Shown in pieces: positions 23,078 through 31,076 of a DNA stretch of 64,000 nucleotides (position 1 is the first letter of the stretch; the number at the start of each line of letters is the position of its first letter). This stretch comes from DASUAS01 sp963819475 (GTDB lineage: Bacteria; Actinomycetota; Acidimicrobiia; IMCC26256; DASPTH01). The notes beneath the pieces are model-generated. The model had not been told where the DNA came from. It saw only the letters and a program-made list of their open reading frames with translations, and did no database searches. The stretch lies in the NCBI GenBank assembly GCA_963819475.1, contig CAWFWE010000011.1, forward strand, positions 210,666 through 274,665, read 5' to 3'. The position numbers and the translations under genes are program-made.

Positions 23078-24771
23078 CCCGAGGACTGCTCGCGTTCGAG
23101 CTCGTGCTTCATCACCTTGCCGGTCTGCGTGTACGGCAACGAGTCGCGGAACTCGACGTAGGCCGGCACCTTGAACGCGGCCAGCGACTGCCCCACCCAC
23201 TCCTGCACCGCGGCGGGTTCGAGCGACGCGCCCTCGTGCAGGACGACGAACGCCTTGACCTCCTGCCCGAGGGTTCGGTGCTCGACGCCGATCACCGCGG
23301 CGTCGGCGACGTCGGGGTGCTCGATCAGCCGGTGCTCGATCTCCATCGGGTAGATGTTCTCGCCGGCGCGCAGGATGAGGTCACGCATGCGGCTCTCGAG
23401 CCAGAGCACGCCGTCGTCGATGCGCCCGTAGTCACCGCTGTGGTACCAGCGCTGGGCGTCGAGCACCACGGCGGTGGCGTCGGGATCGTCCCAGTAGCCC
23501 TGGAAGACGACCGCGCCGTGCAGGCAGATCTCGCCGACCTCTCCCTCGGGCAGCACGGTGCGGTTGTCGTCGCGGATCTGGACCTCGATGGTGGGATAAG
23601 GCGCGCCCACCGACTCACGGTGCGTGAAGTAGCGCGCCCCCGACAACAAGGTGCCCGCGCCCATCGACTCGCTCATGCCGTATCCGTTCGACAGCTGCGC
23701 GGTCGGGATCTTCTCGTTGAGCACGCGCATCAGCTCGGGCGGGAACGGCGCGCCGCCTGACGACACGAGCGTGAGCGACGAGAGGTCGAACGAGTCGAAG
23801 TCGGGGTGCTCGAGCATGCGCCAGAACTGCGTCGGGACCCCCGACCAGGCCGACACCCGGTGCTCGGCGGTGAGCTGTAGGTGCGTGCCCGGGTCCCAGC
23901 GGCCCGGCGGTGGGAAGATCAGCGTGCTGCCGAACCGCGCACCGGTCATGAACAGCGGCGCGGTGCCCGAGATGTGGAAGAACGGGGTGGCGCAGATCGA
24001 CGCCGGGGGCGGGGCGTCGGGCGGCGGCACGATCCCGTTCAGCAGCATGGTGACGGCACGGCCGAACGCCATCGCCGACCCCATGTGCACCAGGTTGCGG
24101 TGGGTCAGGGTGGCCCCCTTGGGGCGGCCGGTCGTGCCCGACGTGAACAGGATCATGAACGGGTCGTCCTCGTCGATGGCGACGTCGGGCAGGTCGACTC
24201 CGGTGTCGGCGCGGGCGGCCACCTGCTCGGCGAGCGTCGCGAAGGGGACCATGGGGACGTCGCCGTCGGTGATGCCGACCTCGGCGAGCCGGTCGAGCCG
24301 GGCTTCGTCGCCGAAGAGGACCGTTGGGGTGGTGAGCTGCACGCCGTACGCGAGCTCGGGACCGGTCCACCAGCCGTTGAGCCCGACGATGATCCCGCCG
24401 AGGGCGACCGTCGCCCACTCGGCCAGTGCATACGGGAGGCTGTTGGCGCTCGCGAACGCGACCCGGTCGCCCTTGCCCACGCCGTACTCGTCGGCGAGCA
24501 CCGCGGCGTACGCGGCGGTGCGCGCCGGCAGCGCCGAGAACGTGACCGTCTCGTCGGGGAAGAGCAGGTACGGACGGTCGCCGAATTGCGCCACCGCGTC
24601 CCGGAGCACCTGCACCAGGTTGCGGGGCCGCTGGACGAACACCTCGACGGGCGCTCCGAGCGCGTCCTCGACCGTGCGCTCGAACGGCGCGCCGGGGCCC
24701 GACAGCGCGGCCCGCTGCTCCGGCGTGAGCCGCTCGTCGTCGTGCCAGCGGAGCGTGTGCCCCTCGGTCAC
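23074..24771 (-). CDS. Acyl-CoA synthetase (AMP-dependent ligase)
   Basis: A 565-aa ANL-superfamily ligase that activates a carboxylic acid to its CoA thioester via an acyl-AMP. Motifs: the phosphate-binding loop MILFTSGTTGRPKGATLTHRN, the NGYGMSESMGAG adenine/switch block (A5), YHSGDYGRIDDGVLWLESRMRDLI (A7-A8), and the catalytic lysine in TQTGKVMKHEL. Start GTG 24771 overlaps the amidohydrolase stop (GTGA), making a coupled amidohydrolase-ligase unit. Longer readings of the frame add unconserved sequence. Fatty or branched acid is likely; substrate not known. Confidence 0.92.
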   Translation of the reverse strand: MTEGHTLRWHDDERLTPEQRAALSGPGAPFERTVEDALGAPVEVFVQRPRNLVQVLRDAVAQFGDRPYLLFPDETVTFSALPARTAAYAAVLADEYGVGKGDRVAFASANSLPYALAEWATVALGGIIVGLNGWWTGPELAYGVQLTTPTVLFGDEARLDRLAEVGITDGDVPMVPFATLAEQVAARADTGVDLPDVAIDEDDPFMILFTSGTTGRPKGATLTHRNLVHMGSAMAFGRAVTMLLNGIVPPPDAPPPASICATPFFHISGTAPLFMTGARFGSTLIFPPPGRWDPGTHLQLTAEHRVSAWSGVPTQFWRMLEHPDFDSFDLSSLTLVSSGGAPFPPELMRVLNEKIPTAQLSNGYGMSESMGAGTLLSGARYFTHRESVGAPYPTIEVQIRDDNRTVLPEGEVGEICLHGAVVFQGYWDDPDATAVVLDAQRWYHSGDYGRIDDGVLWLESRMRDLILRAGENIYPMEIEHRLIEHPDVADAAVIGVEHRTLGQEVKAFVVLHEGASLEPAAVQEWVGQSLAAFKVPAYVEFRDSLPYTQTGKVMKHELEREQSSG

Positions 24772-25634
24772 GTGAGCTTCAGCACCCGCTCCGCGTTCTC
24801 CCGCAGGAACTTGGGCCACACGTGGTCACGGAACGGCACGTTCACCATGTCGCCCATGATGCGGTCGAGGGTCAGCCCCATCGGGAAGTAACCCGCGTAG
24901 ATGATCTTGTCGGCGCCGCGCGTGTTCGCGTAGTCGATGATCGCCTTCGGGTAGTGCTTGGGCGCGAACGCGCTGGTGCAGTAGTGCAGCCCGGGCCACT
25001 TGAGCATGAGCTTCACCGCGAGCTCCTCCCATGGCTCGCAACCGTGGCGGGTCACGAACACCAGGTCGGGGAAGTCGTACATCACGTCGTCGATGTAGTC
25101 CACACGCTGCGCGTCGAACTTCAGCCGCGGCCCCGGGACACCGGCGTTGACCCACGCGGGGATGCCGAGCTCACAGCACTTGGCGTAGATGGGGTACATC
25201 TGCGGCGCGTTGATCGCGATCTGCGGGAAGAGACCGCACGGGAACACGTCGACGGCGCGGATGTCGTACTTCTCGTGCCCCTCGACGATCTTCGCGAGCG
25301 ATCCCATGATGTCGTTGGGGTCGACGCTGAGCGCGGCGACGAAGCGGTCGGGGTGCTCCTCGAGGGCGCGCCGCGAGTTGTCGCTCCCGATGCCGATGAG
25401 CCCCTTCTCGATGTTGTGCTTGTCCATCTCCCGCAGCGTCACCGCCACCGGGTCCTCGCTCGAGTCGGCCTCGTCGGGCACGTCCTTGAACATGTACTCG
25501 ACCGGGAACTTGTACTCGTCCTTGGACTGCGAGTCCTTGGTCTGCTTGGTGATGAACTCGTAGAGCGCCTTCTTGTCCGCGATCGGGAAGCTGATCATGC
25601 AGTCGATGATCGGGACGTCGGTGGGCATCGCCAT
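24768..25634 (-). CDS. Amidohydrolase family protein (amidohydrolase_2), metal motif altered
   Basis: A 288-aa amidohydrolase_2-type barrel protein. The N-terminal block reads VPIIDCMISFPIAD, without the usual H-x-H metal ligands. A later His is present in VFVTRHGCEPWEELAVKL, and the C-terminal ADKIIYAGYFPMGLTLDRI fits the closing strand. It may lack a binuclear metal site or belong to a non-hydrolytic branch. ATG 25634 is preceded by GAGGAGCC at about 6 bp. It is coupled to the ligase downstream and follows the SDR gene by 36 bp on the same strand, so all three may form one operon. Confidence 0.8.
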   Translation of the reverse strand: MAMPTDVPIIDCMISFPIADKKALYEFITKQTKDSQSKDEYKFPVEYMFKDVPDEADSSEDPVAVTLREMDKHNIEKGLIGIGSDNSRRALEEHPDRFVAALSVDPNDIMGSLAKIVEGHEKYDIRAVDVFPCGLFPQIAINAPQMYPIYAKCCELGIPAWVNAGVPGPRLKFDAQRVDYIDDVMYDFPDLVFVTRHGCEPWEELAVKLMLKWPGLHYCTSAFAPKHYPKAIIDYANTRGADKIIYAGYFPMGLTLDRIMGDMVNVPFRDHVWPKFLRENAERVLKLT

Positions 25635-25670
25635 GTGGGGCTCCTCGGGGAGGTGGGTCGTGCTCCTGGA

Positions 25671-26591
25671 CTAGAGGGGACGGAATTCCATGCCCCGGTG
25701 GCGGGTCTCGAAGATCTCGGTCGCCATGAGCATGCCGAGCTTGTCGGCGTCCCACGGCTTGCCGTCGCAGCTGATCTCCTTGCGCTCGTACCAGCCGCCC
25801 ATCCAGATGAGCTTGTCGTGGATGACCCGGATCACCTGCCCGGTGACGTAGTCGGCCTCGTCGCTGGCCAGCCACGCCACGACCGGCGAGCTGTTCTTCG
25901 GGTCCATCGGGTTCCACTCGCCGTCGGGCACCTCGTCGGGCTCGAACGCCTCCCCCGACCCGGGCATGGTCGCGGTGATGCGGGTGAGGCCCGCGGGGCC
26001 GACGCAATTGACGGTCACGCCCGACCGGTACAGCTCCTGGGCGACGGTGAGCGTCATGCCCACGATCGCCGCCTTGGCCGTCGCGTACCCCGACTGGCCG
26101 AAGTTGCCGCCGAGGCCGGCGCCCGAGGTGGTGTTGATGATGCGGCCGTGCAGGTCGTCGTCGGACTTCGCCCGGTCGCGGAAGTGCTTGGCCGCGAAGT
26201 GCGACGTCGACCACGTGCCGCGCACGTGCACCGCCATCACCGCGTCCCAGTCTTCGACCGGCATGTTCCAGATCGCGGCGTCGCGCACGATGCCGGCGTT
26301 GTTGACGAGGATGTCGAGCTTCCCGAAGGCGTCGACGGCCTGCTGGATCAGCTCGCCGCACTGCTCGTGGTCGGCGACGTTGGCGTAGTTCGGGACCGCC
26401 TCGCCGCCCGCGTCCTCGATGAGCTTGACCGTGTCGTCGGCGGCCTTCCCGCTGCCCTCGCCCCGCTCGCTGCCGCCGAGGTCGTTCACGACCACCTTGG
26501 CGCCGTGGCGCGCCATCTCCATCGCGTGGCCGCGGCCGATCCCGTGGCCCGAGCCGGTGACGATCGCTACCTTGCCGTCGAGCAGCCCCAC
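25671..26591 (-). CDS. Short-chain dehydrogenase/reductase (MFE-2 hydroxyacyl-CoA dehydrogenase-like)
   Basis: A 306-aa SDR with TGSGHGIGRGHA (cofactor loop, about 12-23), VVVNDLGGSERGEGSG as in the dehydrogenase domain of peroxisomal-type multifunctional enzymes, NNAG at 97-100, Ser156 and Tyr169-x3-Lys173. The NDLGG motif suggests NAD+-dependent oxidation of 3-hydroxyacyl-CoA or a related bulky alcohol. GTG 26591 is preceded by GGGGAG and lies across a 66-bp region from the divergent ligase. The frame stays open for another 1.5 kb upstream, but that is shadow over the ligase. Confidence 0.9.
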   Translation of the reverse strand: MGLLDGKVAIVTGSGHGIGRGHAMEMARHGAKVVVNDLGGSERGEGSGKAADDTVKLIEDAGGEAVPNYANVADHEQCGELIQQAVDAFGKLDILVNNAGIVRDAAIWNMPVEDWDAVMAVHVRGTWSTSHFAAKHFRDRAKSDDDLHGRIINTTSGAGLGGNFGQSGYATAKAAIVGMTLTVAQELYRSGVTVNCVGPAGLTRITATMPGSGEAFEPDEVPDGEWNPMDPKNSSPVVAWLASDEADYVTGQVIRVIHDKLIWMGGWYERKEISCDGKPWDADKLGMLMATEIFETRHRGMEFRPL

Positions 26592-26617
26592 GGCTCCCCC
26601 TGTGTGTCGTCTCGGAT

Positions 26618-26632
26618 CTGACGGTGCGTCAG
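26618..26632. promoter_or_regulatory. Palindrome CTGACG-GTG-CGTCAG in a divergent promoter
   Basis: Perfect 6-bp arms around a 3-bp spacer, centred between the SDR gene (start 26591, minus) and the ligase gene (start 26658, plus). Position and symmetry suit a repressor or activator dimer acting on both genes. No regulator gene is adjacent, so the protein would act from elsewhere. Confidence 0.55.
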
Positions 26633-26640
26633 GACGCGGG

Positions 26641-26652
26641 ATTGTATATTCC
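26641..26652 (+). promoter_or_regulatory. ATTGTATATTCC box, probable leaderless promoter or operator (copy 1)
   Basis: ATTGTATATTCC is strikingly AT-rich for its surroundings. TATATT (26645-26650) ends 7 bp before GTG 26658, the spacing of a -10 box driving a leaderless mRNA starting at the ligase start codon. The same 12 bases occur on the opposite strand at 36229-36240 before another catabolic gene. Confidence 0.6.
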
Positions 26653-26657
26653 GCCCC

Positions 26658-28337
26658 GTGAGCACCCCCACAGGACCACTGCCCGAGACCGTGCCCGGGG
26701 TCGTGCACCGGGCCGCCGCCCGGTGGCCCGACGACGAGGCGGTCGTCGACCGCGACACCCGGCTCACGTTCGCCCAGCTCGACACCGCCGTGCGGGAGGC
26801 GGCGCGGGCGTTCGTCGCCAGCGGTCTGCAACCGGGCGACCGGGCCTCGGTGTGGGCGCCGAACATCCACCGGTGGATCGTCGCCGCCCTCGGGCTCTAC
26901 GCGGCCGGCGGCGTGCTCGTGCCCCTGAACACCCGCTTCAAGGGCACGGAGGCTGCGCACGTGCTGCGCACGTCGGGCGCGCGCTTCCTCTTCACCGTCA
27001 CCGACTTCCTCGACACCGACTACGTCGCGCTGCTCGAGGAAGCCGGGGCGCGCAACCTGGTCGAGGAGATCGTGGTCCTCGAAGGCAGCGTGCCGCCCGG
27101 CACCGTGAGCTGGGACGACTTCCTGGCGCGCGGTGCGGCGGTCGACGACGCCGAGGTGGAGGCGCGCGAGTCGGCGCTCACCGGCGAGACCATGTGCGAC
27201 ATCATCTTCACCAGCGGCACGACCGGCGCGCCGAAGGGCGCGATGCTGCGTCACGGCGCGAGCGTGCGCGCGTATGCGTCGTGGGCCGACGTCGTCGGCC
27301 TGCGCCACCGCGACCGCTACCTGCTGGTCTACCCGCTGTTCCACACCGCCGGTTTGAAGTCCGGCCTGGTCGCGTCGTTGCTCACCGGCACGACGCTGCT
27401 CCCCCACCTGGTGTTCGACACGCCGTCGGTGATGGCCACGGTGCAGGAGGAGCGGATCACGATGCTCCCGGGGCCGCCGGCGATCTACCAGACCATCCTC
27501 AACGCCGACATCTCGCAGTACGACTTCTCGTCGCTGCGCCTGGCCGTCACCGGCGCCGCGGTCGTCCCGGTGGAGCTGGTGGTGCAGATGCGCGAGCAAC
27601 TCGGCCTCGAGTGCGTCGTGACCGGCTACGGCCTCACCGAGACCACCGGCATCGTGAGCATGTGCCGCCACGACGACGACCCCGAGATCATCGCCCACAC
27701 GTCGGGCCGCCCGATCCCCGGCGTCGAGATGAAGATCGTCGACGCCGACGGCAACGAGGTCCCGACGGGCGAGCAGGGTGAGATCGTCGCCCGCGGCTTC
27801 CAGGTGATGATCGGCTACTTCGACAACCCGGAGGCAACCGCCGAGACCATCGACGCCGATGGCTGGTTGCACACCGGCGACGTGGGCTACGTCGACGCGG
27901 CCGACAACGTCACCATCACCGACCGCATCAAGGACATGTTCATCGTCGGCGGGTTCAACGCGTACCCGGCCGAGATCGAGGGCCTGATGCTCGACCACCC
28001 CGACCTCGCCCAGGTCGCGATCGTCGGCGTGCCGGACGCGCGGATGGGCGAGGTGGGCATGGCGTTCGTGGTGCCGACGGCCGGCCACACCGTCGACCCC
28101 GACGAGGTCCTGGCGTGGGCGCGCGAGCACATGGCGAACTTCAAGGTGCCGCGGCACCTCGAGGTGGTCGACGCGCTGCCGTTGAACGCCAGCGGGAAGG
28201 TCTTGAAGTTCGAGCTGCGCGAGCGGGGTCGCGCGCTCACTGCGCGCTCGAGGTCGCGCTGCAGGGTCGCCTTGCCCTTCGTCGCGGCGACGACGCGGGC
28301 GAGCTCCCGCGCCGCGGCGGTGTCACCGCCCAGGTAG
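26658..28337 (+). CDS. Acyl-CoA synthetase (AMP-dependent ligase)
   Basis: A 559-aa ANL ligase. Motifs: IIFTSGTTGAPKGAMLRHG (phosphate loop), GYGLTETTGIVSM (A5), WLHTGDVGYVDAADNVTITDRIKDMF (A7-A8) and the catalytic lysine in NASGKVLKFELRER at about residue 515. The start GTG 26658 is probably leaderless. The fold ends near 28235; the remaining 30 or so residues are Arg/Ser-rich and overlap the oppositely oriented alpha/beta hydrolase gene, as if the original stop and the intergenic gap had been lost. It likely activates a fatty or side-chain acid for the adjoining SDR and hydratases. Confidence 0.9.
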   Translation: MSTPTGPLPETVPGVVHRAAARWPDDEAVVDRDTRLTFAQLDTAVREAARAFVASGLQPGDRASVWAPNIHRWIVAALGLYAAGGVLVPLNTRFKGTEAAHVLRTSGARFLFTVTDFLDTDYVALLEEAGARNLVEEIVVLEGSVPPGTVSWDDFLARGAAVDDAEVEARESALTGETMCDIIFTSGTTGAPKGAMLRHGASVRAYASWADVVGLRHRDRYLLVYPLFHTAGLKSGLVASLLTGTTLLPHLVFDTPSVMATVQEERITMLPGPPAIYQTILNADISQYDFSSLRLAVTGAAVVPVELVVQMREQLGLECVVTGYGLTETTGIVSMCRHDDDPEIIAHTSGRPIPGVEMKIVDADGNEVPTGEQGEIVARGFQVMIGYFDNPEATAETIDADGWLHTGDVGYVDAADNVTITDRIKDMFIVGGFNAYPAEIEGLMLDHPDLAQVAIVGVPDARMGEVGMAFVVPTAGHTVDPDEVLAWAREHMANFKVPRHLEVVDALPLNASGKVLKFELRERGRALTARSRSRCRVALPFVAATTRASSRAAAVSPPR

Positions 28338-29140
28338 CGGTTCCAGAACAGGGTGGTCGTCACGTCGACGACGCCGGCCACCGCGCCGCGAGGGACCTCG
28401 AAGGGAGGAGAGTGCCGCTCGCCGTGCAGCGTGATGAACCACTTGGGCGGCGCGAGCTGCGGGTACGCGTCGCGGCTGTGGTGGTACCCGATGTCGGCGT
28501 CGCCCTGGATCAGCAGCACGGGCACGGTCTGGTGGACGTACCGCCCGTCGGGGAGGTCGTCGTGCACGCCCGCCATCACGATCGCGGCCCGGATCCGCCC
28601 GTCCTGGCAGCACGTGTGCGAGATGAGCCCGTAGACCGTCATGCCACCGAGCGACATCCCGGCGACGCCGACCTCGGCCGGGTCGACCCGGAGTGCCGGC
28701 GCCCGGTCGAGCAGCTCGTCGAGCACGAAGCGCGCATCGGCGGCCTGTTGCGCGACCTCGCTTGCCAGCGCCTTGCCGCGCGCGTCCTTCCTGGTCTTCA
28801 GGAATGTCGGCGCGGCGACGACGTAGCCCGCCTTCGTCCAGACGTCGAGCAGCGGCGCCAACCGGCTCGGATCGCCGTCGGCCCCGTGGATCGCGAGGAT
28901 CAGCGGCAGCTTCCCACCGGTGCCGGTCGGCGAGCGCACCTGGGTCACGAGCACGCGGCAGCGCCCGGCAACGCGGTGGGCGAGGGTGAAGTCGACGCGC
29001 GTGACCGCAGGGTCGGCGTCGGGCACCGGCGTGCCCGCGACCGGACCGTCGGCGCAGGCCGCGGCGGCGGAGGCTGCGTGCGCGCCGGGCAGCATCGCGA
29101 CACCGATCGCGAGCAGGACGACAGCGGCCACGGCGCGCAC
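27887..29140 (-). CDS. Secreted alpha/beta hydrolase with an antisense-overlapping C-terminal extension
   Basis: A 417-residue frame. Residues 1-28 form a signal peptide (VAAVVLLAIGVAMLPGAHA). The hydrolase domain (about 30-290) shows LILAIHGADGDPSRL, nucleophile Ser163 in GMSLGG and His in LHGERHSPPF, as in polyhydroxybutyrate depolymerase- or dienelactone hydrolase-like esterases. Beyond about residue 300 the sequence becomes Ser/Arg/Thr-rich and is simply the reverse strand of the ligase 3' end; the first stop is at 27887, 451 bp into that gene. The genuine protein probably ended near 28240. GTG 29140 starts the signal peptide. Confidence 0.75.
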   Translation of the reverse strand: MRAVAAVVLLAIGVAMLPGAHAASAAAACADGPVAGTPVPDADPAVTRVDFTLAHRVAGRCRVLVTQVRSPTGTGGKLPLILAIHGADGDPSRLAPLLDVWTKAGYVVAAPTFLKTRKDARGKALASEVAQQAADARFVLDELLDRAPALRVDPAEVGVAGMSLGGMTVYGLISHTCCQDGRIRAAIVMAGVHDDLPDGRYVHQTVPVLLIQGDADIGYHHSRDAYPQLAPPKWFITLHGERHSPPFEVPRGAVAGVVDVTTTLFWNRYLGGDTAAARELARVVAATKGKATLQRDLERAVSARPRSRSSNFKTFPLAFNGSASTTSRCRGTLKFAMCSRAHARTSSGSTVWPAVGTTNAMPTSPIRASGTPTIATWARSGWSSIRPSISAGYALNPPTMNMSLMRSVMVTLSAAST

Positions 29141-29182
29141 GGGGCGACGGTACCGAGCGCAGATGAGAGTTCGGCGAGGGAC

Positions 29183-30094
29183 TCAGGGCTCGGCCAGCAG
29201 GGCCTTCGGGACCTGCTCGTCGAGCTCCTCGAGGCTCCACGGCGGGTTCGTGCGGTGGTCGCCCCGGTAGATGGTGCGCTCGACGTGGTAGCGGTTCCAC
29301 GTGCCGACCGCGCCACCCGACGTGTGGAACACGTGCCCGGTCACCCCGTCGGCGGCATCGGTGCACAGCCAGGCCACGATCGGCGCCACGTACTCGGGCG
29401 GCGGCGTGTTGACGTACGAGTCCCACTCGGCCTCGCTGATGAGGTCGTCGGCCCGCAGCTGCTCGAACATGGGACGGGTGACCGCGTGGAGACGCGTCGC
29501 ACCACCGGGCGAGAGGCAGTTGGCGGTGACGCCCGCCGACGCGTACTCGAACGCGATGGCGCGGGTCATGGAGATCACACCGCCCATCGCGGCGGCGAAG
29601 ATCGGTTGGCCCAGCAGGCCGGTCGCGCCGTGCGAGGTGGTGGTGACGAGCCGCCCCCACCCGCGCTCGGCCATGCCGGGCAGCGCGGCACGCGCCAGCC
29701 AGAACTTCTGGTGGAGGAACAGCGACATGAATCGGAGGTAGGTGTCGTCGTCGGCCGCCAGGGTGCCGTCGATGATCGCGCCCGCGCAGCCGACCACGAT
29801 GTCGAGCTTCCCGTACTCGTCGACCGCGGTCCGTACCGCCCGCGCGCACCCCTCGGGGGTGGCAACGGAGTCGTAGTTGGCGGTGGCCATGCCGCCCGCG
29901 TCACGGATGGCGGCCACGGTCGAGTCGGCCGCCTCCGAGCTGGCGCCACCGGCGTACTCGTCGGTGCCGAGGTCGTTGACCACCACGGTTGCACCGTGAC
30001 GACCGAGCGCCTCGGCGCAGGCCTGCCCGATGCCGTTGCCGGCCCCGGTCACCAATGCCACTCGACCCTGCAGACGGTGCGCGACGTCGGTCAT
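29183..30094 (-). CDS. SDR-fold protein with catalytic Tyr and Lys replaced (probably inactive dehydrogenase)
   Basis: A 303-aa SDR closely related in layout to the MFE-2-type SDR at 25671: TGAGNGIGQA cofactor loop, VVVNDLGTDEYAGG, and Ser154 in TTTSHGATG. The Y-x3-K active site reads IFAAAMGG (Phe166, Met170) and NNAG reads VGCAG, so ordinary SDR catalysis should be impossible. The fold and cofactor loop remain intact, so a structural, binding or partner role is likely. ATG 30094 lies 47 bp downstream of the EthD gene on the same strand. Confidence 0.82.
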   Translation of the reverse strand: MTDVAHRLQGRVALVTGAGNGIGQACAEALGRHGATVVVNDLGTDEYAGGASSEAADSTVAAIRDAGGMATANYDSVATPEGCARAVRTAVDEYGKLDIVVGCAGAIIDGTLAADDDTYLRFMSLFLHQKFWLARAALPGMAERGWGRLVTTTSHGATGLLGQPIFAAAMGGVISMTRAIAFEYASAGVTANCLSPGGATRLHAVTRPMFEQLRADDLISEAEWDSYVNTPPPEYVAPIVAWLCTDAADGVTGHVFHTSGGAVGTWNRYHVERTIYRGDHRTNPPWSLEELDEQVPKALLAEP

Positions 30095-30141
30095 CGCGGC
30101 AGCGTACGGTCGTTCGCCGGGGTCCGCGGCGCGGAATCGCG

Positions 30142-30429
30142 TCAGCCGACGATCTCGCTCGTCTGCAGGACCGGGGTGATGGTCGTGTAGTTGGCGATGT
30201 CGGCCATGATCGCGCCCGTGCCCTCGGAGCTCATCGCCGACTGCATCGCCTCGGCCGACTCGAAGGTGAAGTGCACCGCGGCCACGTACGGACCGTCGAC
30301 GCCCTTGTCGATCTCGTAGGTGTCGATGCCCCACGTCTTCGCGGCGAGCGGCACGTGCTGGTCGCGGTAGTAGTCGTGATCGAAGGCCGCGCCCTCGGTC
30401 GTCGGGTAGAACACGCTGAGTCGGATCAT
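30142..30429 (-). CDS. EthD domain-containing protein
   Basis: A 95-aa EthD-type dimeric alpha-beta barrel protein: LSVFYPTTEGAAFDHDYYRDQHVPLAAKTWG carries the D-x2-Y-x3-H core, and VAAVHFTFESAEAMQSAM the second strand-helix. Members of this family help P450 or ring- and side-chain-degrading systems, often as small isomerases or chaperones. ATG 30429 is the only sensible start. It lies 20 bp after the methyltransferase gene on the same strand. Confidence 0.88.
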   Translation of the reverse strand: MIRLSVFYPTTEGAAFDHDYYRDQHVPLAAKTWGIDTYEIDKGVDGPYVAAVHFTFESAEAMQSAMSSEGTGAIMADIANYTTITPVLQTSEIVG

Positions 30430-30449
30430 GAGGCGGAGTCTCGCGCGGG

Positions 30450-31076
30450 TCAGGTCCACGGCGCCTGACCGACCATGAGCGCGAAGCCCCGCCACTTCCA
30501 CACGCAGTCGGCCTGCTCCAACCCGGCGGCCCGCATCCACGTGAGCTGGTCCTCGACGGCGGCGAGGCGGTCCTCGGGATCGCCGCCCGGCCGACCGATG
30601 GCGCCCTCGAACGCCGCCTGGAGCTCGGGCGTGGGCGACGCCACCACCTCGAGGTTGGCGAACGTGCCGCCGGGGTGCAGGAGCGCCACGACCTCCGCGA
30701 AGATCGCCCGCTTCCGGGAATCGGGCACGTGGTGGATGGCGAAGCCGCTGGTCACCAGGTCGAAGGCACCGAGACCGGCGAGCGGGTCGAGCAGGTCGTG
30801 CCGCTGCAGCGTGACCCGGTCGTCGCCGGCGAACCGATCGCGGGCGCGCTGGAGCATCGGGGGCGAGAGGTCGACGCCGATGACCTCCTCGACGTCGGGG
30901 CGGGCGTCCAGCAGGAGCCGGATCAGTCGTCCGTCACCGCAGCCGAGGTCGAGCGCGCGGCGCGGCGCGGCGGGCAGGATCTCCGCCAGCACCGCCTCCC
31001 CCGCCAGCCGCTGGGGCACGGTCGCGATGCGTTCGACGTACTCCCGCGCCTTGCCGGAATCCGACCAGTTGGTCAC
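30450..31076 (-). CDS. Class I SAM-dependent methyltransferase
   Basis: A 208-aa Rossmann methyltransferase: motif I LDLGCGDGRLIRLLL (about 42-56), acidic end of strand 2 in GVDLSPPMLQRARDRF, motif DLVTSGFAIHHVPD, and a FANLEVV strand. The HHV motif and size resemble small-molecule rather than nucleic-acid methyltransferases. Its GTG start overlaps the stop of the upstream ligase (GTGA at 31076-31073), so it is translationally coupled to a CoA-ligase. The acceptor is unknown. Confidence 0.87.
   Translation of the reverse strand: MTNWSDSGKAREYVERIATVPQRLAGEAVLAEILPAAPRRALDLGCGDGRLIRLLLDARPDVEEVIGVDLSPPMLQRARDRFAGDDRVTLQRHDLLDPLAGLGAFDLVTSGFAIHHVPDSRKRAIFAEVVALLHPGGTFANLEVVASPTPELQAAFEGAIGRPGGDPEDRLAAVEDQLTWMRAAGLEQADCVWKWRGFALMVGQAPWT

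Noticed and set aside
25671..28157. 828-residue minus-strand frame that would fuse a long N-terminal region to the SDR
   Set aside because: The extra 1.5 kb is Arg/His/Asp-rich shadow of the plus-strand ligase; the SDR has its own GTG and RBS at 26591.
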